Below are positions 34,033 through 41,297 of a stretch of 64,000 nt of DNA, in pieces (the first letter of the stretch is position 1; each line of letters opens with the position of its first letter). Below the pieces are notes generated by a model. It was not told the DNA's origin, searched no databases, and saw only the letters and a list, made by a program, of their open reading frames with translations. The position numbers and the translations under genes are program-made. Origin of the DNA: Calothrix sp. NIES-4101 (lineage in GTDB: Bacteria; Cyanobacteriota; Cyanobacteriia; Cyanobacteriales; Nostocaceae); assembly GCA_004296455.1 (NCBI GenBank), contig AP018280.1:682001-746000 (forward strand), in the 5' to 3' direction.

Positions 34033-35631
34033 ATGCCTTTTGCAGTTTGTCGAATCCAAAAAATCAAATCCTGGGGAGCATTGAGTCGTAGTCAATCTCA
34101 CACACTCCGACTAGTTGATACACCGAATGCCAACCCGGAAATCAAAAATTTAGAAATAATTGGCAATATTACCAACCTTAATTTAGAAACTTTAGTGCGG
34201 GAAAAAATTGGCTCGCAGAAAATTCGCTCCGATGCAGTATTAGCAGTAGAAATGTTGTTGAGTGCGAGTCCAGAATATTTCCGTCCCGATGCACCACACA
34301 AAGGTGGAATTTACGAACAACAGCGTTTGAATAATTTTGTCGATGCGGTAGTTAAATGGTTAAAAAAGTCTTGGGGCGATCGCATTGTTCAAGCAGAGCT
34401 ACATCTAGATGAAATGACACCCCATATCCATGCATATCTCGTACCGTTGGATGAGCAGGGCAAGCTCAATTGTAAAGCTCTGTTTGGGACAAGAGTGAAA
34501 ATGTATGAGTTGCAGGATAGTTTTGCTGCTGCGGTTGCACATCTAGGAATTGTCCGTGGTGTGAAGGGAAGTGTGGCAACCCACGAGAAAGTGAGGAAAT
34601 ATTATTCTGCCGTTAATCAAAGCTCTCACTTTCTCGACTGGGAAAATATGATTCCCCAATCAGAACCACAAGAAACCGGTGAGAATTATAGACAAAGACT
34701 GATTGAGCTATTGAATCCCCAGTTGGAGATAATAAATTGTCAACTTTCGGAGCGCGATCGCATTCTCCAGGAAAAAGCTGAATGGAAAGAAACTGCTGCC
34801 AAAAGCGAAGAGTTACGACAGAAACTCGAAAACGAATTGAGGATACTAAAACTCGACCAGCAAAATTTACCATTAGAAGCGATCGCTTATGAACTTGGAA
34901 TTAGCCCTAACGATCAATTTTGTGGCGATGCGATTGATTTGGTAATACAGACAAATAATTGTAATTTCAATGATGCGGTGATTTGGTTGCGCGATCGCTT
35001 TGGTGAAATCCAGGCTCTGCAAGCAGTTCGCAATCATGCAATTACCCAAACAGCAAATATGATTCGGCAGAAATTACCACAACCATTTGTTCCACCTTCC
35101 AGTTGTCCTTCCCGTTGGCAAGAATTAGAAAATTATTTGAGTCAACAATATTTAATTCCATCTCAACTTTCCCAAACCTTGCGACAAAGAGGTTTGATAT
35201 ATGCAGACGATGGGGGACATGGAGTATTTATCGCTCGAAATTTAGATGGAGAAACAACAGGGGCTTATTTATTAGTCGGGGAAAATAACAAGCGGTTTCA
35301 GATGTACCCAGGAAGCAGACGTTCGAGTGGTTGGTTTCATTTGAGCGTTGGAAGCGTTAATAAGTCACGACAAATTGCGATTTTAGTTTCTTGCCCCATC
35401 GATGCACTAAAAGCAATTTCCAAAAACGCACCCCACCAACAGCGAACAATTTATCTCGTTTGGGATGACAACCGCGCACCATTACCTTTGGAACTGCTCA
35501 AAAAAATTCCCAAAGTCGTCGTTGCAATTCCATCCGAACAAAGTTTTATCAAAGTCAAACAACTTCTACCCCACGCAACCAAACAATTTGTAATACCCTC
35601 ACTCAATGCAGAGCAATTGTCTGGAAGATGA
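34033..35631 (+). CDS. mobV: MobV-family relaxase fused to a primase/Toprim-like domain (532 aa)
   Basis: The N-terminus MPFAVCRIQKIKSWG matches motif I of the MobV (Pre/Mob) relaxases. H124-L-D-E-M-T-P-H131-I-H133 is the metal-binding three-histidine motif. The enzyme nicks the plasmid at oriT to start transfer. Residues about 255-290 form a coiled coil. From about 290 on there is a DUF3991/Toprim-type region (YADDGGHGVFIARNLDG, AILVSCPIDALKA, IYLVWDDNRAP), as in plasmid primases. ATG 34033 is chosen because the upstream extension is encoded by the dispersed repeat. The gene looks intact. Confidence 0.88.
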   Translation: MPFAVCRIQKIKSWGALSRSQSHTLRLVDTPNANPEIKNLEIIGNITNLNLETLVREKIGSQKIRSDAVLAVEMLLSASPEYFRPDAPHKGGIYEQQRLNNFVDAVVKWLKKSWGDRIVQAELHLDEMTPHIHAYLVPLDEQGKLNCKALFGTRVKMYELQDSFAAAVAHLGIVRGVKGSVATHEKVRKYYSAVNQSSHFLDWENMIPQSEPQETGENYRQRLIELLNPQLEIINCQLSERDRILQEKAEWKETAAKSEELRQKLENELRILKLDQQNLPLEAIAYELGISPNDQFCGDAIDLVIQTNNCNFNDAVIWLRDRFGEIQALQAVRNHAITQTANMIRQKLPQPFVPPSSCPSRWQELENYLSQQYLIPSQLSQTLRQRGLIYADDGGHGVFIARNLDGETTGAYLLVGENNKRFQMYPGSRRSSGWFHLSVGSVNKSRQIAILVSCPIDALKAISKNAPHQQRTIYLVWDDNRAPLPLELLKKIPKVVVAIPSEQSFIKVKQLLPHATKQFVIPSLNAEQLSGR

Positions 35632-36222
35632 TAGCTTCAATGTGGCTTTTTCATATATGAGGCATACTTACTTGCTTGATAATTGCTGTTTTGTATTTAG
35701 AAATTTGGGAATTTAACAAAATTCAGTATGCAAGGTTAATAAATTGACCACCCACTGATTCCTATTTTCAGATTCAAAGCCTCTTAAAATTGCTGAAATG
35801 TAGTGACTATAGGAAAATCAAGACTATTAAGTTGGTTTTTACCTAGCCTTTCACGCTTAAATCTAGACGTTTTTAGACAGCAACTAACAGTATATTTGCT
35901 GGAATATAACCAATAAAATTCAAAGACTAGGCAAATTTCTTCAGTATATACTTTTAAGTAATAGAACAATTAATGTAAATAAAGTTTCTCGTACTTACTT
36001 CAGTTAATTTTACTTTATAGGAATAAATTAATCTTGCCTCATAGTGATTGTTAAGTAAATTGATTTTTAAGTTAGGATGAACTAGCTTAAAGCAATTTTA
36101 ATATTTGTATAAAGTTTGTCTGCGGATTCGTTATCATTGCAGCGATTTTTGGGTGTCATCTATCACCTCATTTTTCTAGTGTCTATTCCCTATTGTTGAC
36201 CTAAGTTTTAAGTTGGTGCTTT
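35632..36222. other. Intergenic spacer
   Basis: An AT-rich 591-bp stretch between the relaxase and the next gene. No reading frame with protein-like composition and no clear repeat was found. It probably holds the promoter of the gene at 36223. Confidence 0.4.
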
Positions 36223-37029
36223 ATGAAGCAATCAAAAAACATAAAAACCGACCCAAAACCCGTTAGATATCCCAAAGTTACCTATTCCCATTGGCATTTT
36301 TCCGGCAAGATTTGGAGGACTTACCAATTAACAGATGGACAAAAATTGATGAGCGATCGCCAAATGGCATTGTTAGTTGGTCGGTCGAAGAAAGCTGTGC
36401 AAAAATTTATTGAATCGCGTCGGCTAGAAACCCATATTGTTCGAGTTGGAAATGGCAGATTAATGCGAGTTTATCCTCTCTCAGTCGCAGCAATCTACCT
36501 ATCTACTCTTTTGAGACAAGGTCATTTGCAGAAGCATCACTTCAAAATGTCTTGTGATGATTGGTATTGCTTAATCCGAGAGTTATCCGATAGTGAATCC
36601 GAATCAAATTCTATTCTTAACTGTTACTTTTTTACTGGTAATTATCTGGTCGAATCTGGCGAATCACTTCAGGTTAGATTTGATGCAAATATCAAATTGC
36701 AGGTTTTAGTTTTGCACTCTGGAGAATATCGTATTGATTATCGCGAAGGACTCAGGTGTATAAACCGAAGTGCAGATTGGTTTATTCATGACTCACCCAA
36801 GAAGGCAAAATCTTTGGCGAATTTAAGACTTTCCAGAGATATAGTTGAGTGTCGAGTCAGAGTCAAACGAGAGTTTCAAAGTATGTATGCTCTGTCTCTG
36901 CAAGATTGGTTGTCAATATGGGGATATTTTGCTAAAAGGGGTAATCGAAAAGCGATCGCGCTTCTCAATGCTTGTGCGAGGGAAGGGATTGAGGCACTGA
37001 TTGCTAGGGCTATTTCTGAAAACAAGTAG
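36223..37029 (+). CDS. Hypothetical protein with HTH-like N-terminus (268 aa)
   Basis: Residues about 40-85 resemble a DNA-binding helix pair (LMSDRQMALLVGRSKKAVQKFI). Residues 100-200 are beta-rich, and the C-terminus RKAIALLNACAREGIEALIARA is a helical segment common in cyanobacterial phage- or plasmid-encoded proteins. A broken paralogous fragment of exactly this C-terminus sits at 38371-38454. The function is unknown; the features suggest a DNA-binding accessory protein. Confidence 0.65.
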   Translation: MKQSKNIKTDPKPVRYPKVTYSHWHFSGKIWRTYQLTDGQKLMSDRQMALLVGRSKKAVQKFIESRRLETHIVRVGNGRLMRVYPLSVAAIYLSTLLRQGHLQKHHFKMSCDDWYCLIRELSDSESESNSILNCYFFTGNYLVESGESLQVRFDANIKLQVLVLHSGEYRIDYREGLRCINRSADWFIHDSPKKAKSLANLRLSRDIVECRVRVKREFQSMYALSLQDWLSIWGYFAKRGNRKAIALLNACAREGIEALIARAISENK

Positions 37030-37045
37030 CAAATGTGAATAAATA

Positions 37046-37324
37046 TCACCATCTTTTAGCCAAGGAAGCGATCAAGACTTTTGTATCCCAATCGACTTTT
37101 CGCGATCGCAAAGCACTGCCGTCTGCGGAAGATCGCCTAACAAACTCGAGGTCTTTGATTCCGAAGGAGCCAAATATCTTGCGTAGGTAAGCTTCGTGGA
37201 AATCAAAGCGCACCAAATTTATCCGAAGTGAGTATTTATTACCGGGCGATCGCGCTAGCTTCCCCATCCTGCATAAGCGCCCAACCTTAAGCCGCTTGAC
37301 AATAACTGCATCAAGTTCTATCAT
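37046..37324 (-). pseudogene. Remnant of an FMN-dependent NADH-azoreductase gene
   Basis: The stretch DFHEAYLRKIFGSFGIKDLEFVR matches the conserved C-terminal segment of azoreductases of the AzoR type (YLR..FGFIGI.D.EFV pattern). The flanking residues are out of character, suggesting frameshifts. The N-terminal two-thirds of the enzyme are missing. It is divergent from the ArsR-type gene, which could once have regulated it. An HIP1-like GCGATCGC lies inside. Confidence 0.5.
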
Positions 37325-37332
37325 TCAACCAT

Positions 37333-37656
37333 ATGGTTGAATCAAATATTGCCCTCGATCAAATTTTTGGTGCCCTCGCCGATGTGACACGACGAGACAT
37401 TCTTAAACGGGTATCGAAAGCAGAGCATACTATCACCGAACTCGCGGAACCCTATGCAATGTCCTTGGCTGCGATCGCGAAGCACATTAGTATTTTGGAG
37501 AAAGCTGGACTCATTACCAAGCGTCGAATGGGCAAGAAGAAAATTATCCAGATTCAGCCAAAAACCATCAAAGTAGTCACCGCATATCTCAGCGAGTATG
37601 AAAAATTATTGAGTGCTCGCTTCAGTGCATTGGAGAAACTACTAGAAGAGCAGTAA
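37333..37656 (+). CDS. ArsR-family transcription regulator (107 aa)
   Basis: This is a winged-helix repressor of the metal-free ArsR subgroup: FGALADVTRRDILKRVS, ELAEPYAMSLAAIAKHISILEKAGLI (HTH) and a short C-terminal helix. Metal-binding cysteines are absent. This type is often paired with an SRPBCC (AHSA1-like) protein, which here follows 20 bases downstream, so the two form an operon. Confidence 0.9.
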   Translation: MVESNIALDQIFGALADVTRRDILKRVSKAEHTITELAEPYAMSLAAIAKHISILEKAGLITKRRMGKKKIIQIQPKTIKVVTAYLSEYEKLLSARFSALEKLLEEQ

Positions 37657-37676
37657 CAACTGAGGAAAATAAGGAT

Positions 37677-38156
37677 ATGGCACATCTGAAGGTAACTGTC
37701 CCAGAAAATTCACAAAATATCTTGGGTATCGTCACAATCAATGCTCCCTTAAAAAGGGTGTTCGAGGCGTATGTAAAAGAGGAACTCTTCACAAAATGGT
37801 GGGGTCGTGGGAATCCGATGAAAGTGTATCACTTCGATTGTAAAGACGGTGGGGGTTGGCACGTTGCCGAGCAATCAGAAGATGGGAACGAGTATGAGTT
37901 TACTGGCTGTTTTCATGAAGTCGCTAAGGATGAACGGATTGTGCAAACGTTTGAATTCTTGGGGATGCCGGAACGTGGGCATGTCATGTTGGAAAAAGCT
38001 GAGTTTGTAGCTATTGACGAACATACGACTGAGATTCGCACACATAGTACAGCAATGAGTCAAGATGACCGTGATGGTATGGTGGCAAGCGGCATGGAAG
38101 ATGGTTGGCGACAGGGCGTTGAAGCTCTCGGCAAGCTTTTAGAACCGGATAATTAA
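37677..38156 (+). CDS. SRPBCC/AHSA1-domain protein (159 aa)
   Basis: This is a START-like helix-grip-fold protein: INAPLKRVFEAYVKEELFTKWWG at the N-terminus, GGGWHV in the sheet and a C-terminal helix with GMEDGWRQGVEALGKLLE. It resembles the AHSA1 proteins encoded next to ArsR regulators, which probably bind a hydrophobic ligand. The exact ligand is unknown. It is intact. Confidence 0.88.
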   Translation: MAHLKVTVPENSQNILGIVTINAPLKRVFEAYVKEELFTKWWGRGNPMKVYHFDCKDGGGWHVAEQSEDGNEYEFTGCFHEVAKDERIVQTFEFLGMPERGHVMLEKAEFVAIDEHTTEIRTHSTAMSQDDRDGMVASGMEDGWRQGVEALGKLLEPDN

Positions 38157-38370
38157 TTACAATTTTTTTCCCCAAAGGATCGATCTTGATTGGAGGTTGG
38201 CAATTCAAGAGAGTCAACTTAGCAGATATTTGAGCGTTAGCGAAGCTTACCGTCAGCGATCGCGTCGATAATTTCTTGTGGGGGTTTTTCTGCGATCGCG
38301 TAGCGGCTCCTTTGGAGCATCGCTGCTAGTAAATTGATGGCTTTCGCTTCTGAGAGGCTTCTTAGGAGAC
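38157..38370. other. Intergenic region with palindromic repeats
   Basis: Contains several degenerate palindromes (GCGATCGCGTAGCGGCTCC..GGAGCATCGC, about 38292-38325, and a GAGGCTTC..GAGAC type near 38353-38371). No gene. The repeats abut a decayed gene fragment and may have contributed to its breakdown. Confidence 0.45.
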
Positions 38371-38454
38371 ATCGCTCTTCTCAAAGCTTGTGCCAAGGAG
38401 GGTATTGATGTGCTGATAAAAAGGGCTATTACTGAGAGTTCGCTTTATTGTTAA
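38371..38454 (+). pseudogene. C-terminal remnant of a paralogue of the 36223-37029 gene
   Basis: The codons read IALLKACAKEGIDVLIKRAI and end at TAA 38454. This aligns position by position with IALLNACAREGIEALIARAI at the end of the 268-aa protein 1.3 kb upstream. Only the last 27 residues remain. It indicates a former tandem duplicate, now mostly deleted and invaded by palindromic repeats. Confidence 0.7.
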
Positions 38455-38525
38455 TAAGCGCTCGCGTAGCGGCTCTAAGCAAGCATCTTATCATTATGAC
38501 GAAATTTGGATTCTCTCTTTGATAT

Positions 38526-38829
38526 CTATACTGTTGCAGCTAAAGTTGTTTCTTCTACATCAGATTCATCGCGAATTTGAAAATAAGAATATAGGTTTGC
38601 AACCGTCATATCAGAAGCTTGCCGTAAATTACTTGGTACTAATGCTTTATAACCAAAAATACTAGCTTGTCGGCTGATATAGTCTTCATATTGAATACGT
38701 AGTGTTGGCTGAAACATAAACCTTAGTTGGTCACATAATGAATAAAAGTGCGATTTATCAGCTAAATTTTCATATAAAGCCTCTTCTGGTGTGAATACAG
38801 CATTTTCATATTTGTCAGCATCAAAGTTA
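38526..38829 (-). pseudogene. 3' part of the dynamin-partner gene, cut by ISAzo13
   Basis: This encodes the last 100 or so residues of the gene at 40128-41152 (for example FDADKYENAVF and later LYSYFQIRDESDVEET) and the stop at 38526. Bases 38827-38829 are the TTA target duplicate. Joining 38526-38826 to 40128-41152 gives 1326 bases, 442 codons with stop. Confidence 0.85.
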
Positions 38830-38839
38830 GGATCGTGGA

Positions 38840-39421
38840 TTAAATAAAGTGTAATTCTGGTTTAGCGGTGTAATTCCATTGGGGCAAAAATTCATCAAAA
38901 ACAATCTTCATGTTTGATTTGAAATCTTCAGCCACTTTTCGACCCGTTTGATAGGTTTTATCGAGAATCGTTGTAAAAACTTTGAGTCCTGTGCGAGTGG
39001 TTGCCTTTGCCATTAAGTCTTTTACAGTCTGGATACTCTCAAAAATCATCCCCTGACAAACGCGAGAGATATGAGGAAACAAACGATGCTCAATCGGATT
39101 ATACTTGGAGGTGTAGGGCGGATAATGAGCGATACGAATTTCGATGCCCAGTTCATTAACTAATGCCTGTAAGTCCTGTTTGAAGATGTAATAGCGAGAG
39201 CTATTGCTACCGCCACCATCACATAACAGCAAAATTGAATTTGCCAAAGAATAACGCGTCTTACCATAGGTGTTCCACCAGTAGCGAATTGAGTCACAGG
39301 CTAATTCACTGGTATCGTGGCTGATGCCAATCTGGATATAACCCACATTGTCTGTTATATCGTACAGCCCATGGGGAATGGCAACTCCAGTCGCAAGCGT
39401 TGGCCAATCATGGTCAAACAC
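38840..39421 (-). CDS. ISAzo13 transposase, catalytic frame (about 193 aa)
   Basis: This is the C-terminal part of a Rhodopirellula-type (ISAzo13) DDE transposase: VFDHDWPTLATGVAIPHG, LLLCDGGGSNSSRYYIF (Asp) and HYPPYTSKYNPIEHRLFPH (Glu). The frame is open upstream to the T8/A8 run at 39479-39486. It is joined to the N-terminal frame by a -1 shift there, giving KKKELIGQLYREG. The stop lies within the terminal repeat region. Confidence 0.88.
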   Translation of the reverse strand: MFDHDWPTLATGVAIPHGLYDITDNVGYIQIGISHDTSELACDSIRYWWNTYGKTRYSLANSILLLCDGGGSNSSRYYIFKQDLQALVNELGIEIRIAHYPPYTSKYNPIEHRLFPHISRVCQGMIFESIQTVKDLMAKATTRTGLKVFTTILDKTYQTGRKVAEDFKSNMKIVFDEFLPQWNYTAKPELHFI

Positions 39422-39471
39422 CTCTATCGTTTCTTGAGTGTATAGTTGTCCCTCCCGGTATAACTGCCCAA

Positions 39472-40053
39472 TTAATTCTTTTTTTTGGTGTCCATACTCA
39501 TGACCGGATTACCTGCCGTTTGATAAGAGTGCTTAAGTTGGTCAATCGTCTCAAATTGCTCGTTGCGATATTGATTCTCTCCTGTTGCCAGGGTCTTTAC
39601 TGCTTTACGTTTACGAAAGTTATATTTCTCCAACAACTGGTCTACCACTGTCACACTCACTTCGATTCCTTCATTTCCCAGCAATCCTGCAATCTCATGA
39701 CGCTTGAGATTGGTCCACTTGACACTTTCATCCATCGGCGAACCTGCTGTGTGCCTCTCCAACACTCGCAAAAACGCCTCGTCTAATCCAACAATTGTCT
39801 CGAAGGCTGATTTCCGTCCACCTCCGGGTTGGCGAATCCTCTCCTGCCCAAGCGCCGTTTCGTCCTCAAGTTCTCGCAAGCCTAATTGTAAGGTTTCGTG
39901 ATGGCATCCCAGCAAGCGACGGATGTATGCCTGTCCCCCGTACCCTAATTTTACTGCTTCAATTGCTGCATATCGGCGGCAATCCTTCTCCGACAACGAT
40001 TCATAATATCGTTGCATTTGAACTTCAATTTCACCAGGGTAAGGGTGCATCAT
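39472..40053 (-). CDS. ISAzo13 transposase, N-terminal frame (193 aa)
   Basis: This is the DNA-binding and first catalytic part. Residues about 20-70 contain an HTH-like segment (GGQAYIRRLLGCHHETLQLGLREL), followed by RIRQPGGGRKSAFE and SVTVVDQLLEKYNFRKRKA, all family-typical, and the first catalytic Asp in SMDTKKK. It ends directly after the A8 run, where a -1 shift leads into the 38840-39421 frame. The sequence after the run is in perfect register, so this looks like programmed frameshifting more than decay. Confidence 0.88.
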   Translation of the reverse strand: MMHPYPGEIEVQMQRYYESLSEKDCRRYAAIEAVKLGYGGQAYIRRLLGCHHETLQLGLRELEDETALGQERIRQPGGGRKSAFETIVGLDEAFLRVLERHTAGSPMDESVKWTNLKRHEIAGLLGNEGIEVSVTVVDQLLEKYNFRKRKAVKTLATGENQYRNEQFETIDQLKHSYQTAGNPVMSMDTKKKN

Positions 40054-40127
40054 TTACCAGTTCTCAATTTACCCTTCTAGTGTACTGATATTATTGGCAG
40101 TATTACACCTTATTTAATCCACGATCC

Positions 40128-41152
40128 TTAGTATCAATTTCGTTCGTATCGAAATCTGCACTTGCCAAAAGTTTTAATTCAGATGCGGGAAGCGATCGCA
40201 TCCAATCGATTTGGTTTTGCCAAGTATTGATTACTGCTAAATCGTGCTTGCGAATACGACTCATTTCTGGGAAGAGAAAATTTAGTTCGTTATGAGATTC
40301 ACAACTATTAATTACCATAGATGCATTCTCGCAAATGTGGTTATGTAAATGGGAAAGGCGATCACTAACAGCAGAAACTTCGCCTTGCACTTGATAAGTC
40401 GCAACTATAGCTTGTTCAATCCCCCAAGCACATTCAAGTCTACGAATTTGACCAGCCGCAGAAGTTTCTTCTAATAGATGAGGATTTGTATAATCAGCTA
40501 AAGCCTCAAAGAACATTCCCCTTACTGCATCAATTTCCGCGTTTCTGCGACTGGTTTCTTGCAATTGCATAGCCGAACGGAAACGCTGTAGTGCTTGTGT
40601 AAATAATCCGTATGCATGTATTAGAACAGTTCGATGTTGCTCAAATTTATTATCTTGGGCAACTTGCTCAATAATTTGCCTGATTTCTACACCTTGTTCT
40701 TTGAGAGCTTGTCTTAAATCAATAAAACCATTTTTCACTTCCAATCTCATTTGTTCAACTTCTTTGCGGAGTTTTAACGTTTGGTGTAAGTTAATTGCCC
40801 CAAGTGCAACGCTTGCAACTGTTCCGACACCTATTAAAGCAGTAGTTGATTGCAGTACACCAACACTATTTTGCAGTGATTGTAATCCAGCTTGGACAAA
40901 ACCTATTTGCCGATAAGTTTCTTGAAACCCCATGTGAGTTTGAATTAAGCCTGCTCCTTTCATCAGAAATTGAGTAGGGGCAAACAAAGGTAATAGGGGA
41001 TTTCCATCAACTGCTGCACCAACCGCATGAGCCACAAACTTACCAGTTGCAGCATCGCGCACCATTCCAATAGGAATTCCGTTGTTAAAAACTTGTAAGT
41101 ATTTACCAGCTTCCATACCAGCTTGAATCGCAGGAGTAAATGCAAACAACAT
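40128..41152 (-). pseudogene. 5' part of the dynamin-partner gene (whole gene 441 aa), cut by ISAzo13
   Basis: The gene encodes a membrane-associated protein: the region near residues 100-125 is hydrophobic (TTALIGVGTVASVALGAINL) and is followed by coiled coil (LRKEVEQMRLEVKNGFIDLRQ). The rest is helical. The family is not recognised. It is divergent from the TerB-dynamin GTPase at 41298, 145 bases apart, so the two likely work together. The insertion cuts it after about residue 341, and the current frame ends with IS-derived codons (KDRGLNKV). Confidence 0.8.
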
Positions 41153-41297
41153 ATTTTTTAGTTTGATAAAGAATAATTTCTTCGAGCCTAGCTTGTACCG
41201 TTAAGTCTAGGTAACCGTATTTACTCGGCACATGGATAAATTTTGGCTAAAGAATGGGCATACTAAGCACAGAAAACATTAATAATTGATAATCATT

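Larger units (their letters stand above)
38830..40127 (-). mobile_element. ISAzo13-family insertion sequence (1298 bp)
   Basis: The terminal inverted repeats GGATCGTGGATTAAATAA (38830-38847, and its complement at 40110-40127) match perfectly over 18 bp. TTA is duplicated at 38827-38829 and 40128-40130. The transposase is on the minus strand in two frames. Excision with one TTA restores the interrupted gene. Confidence 0.93.
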
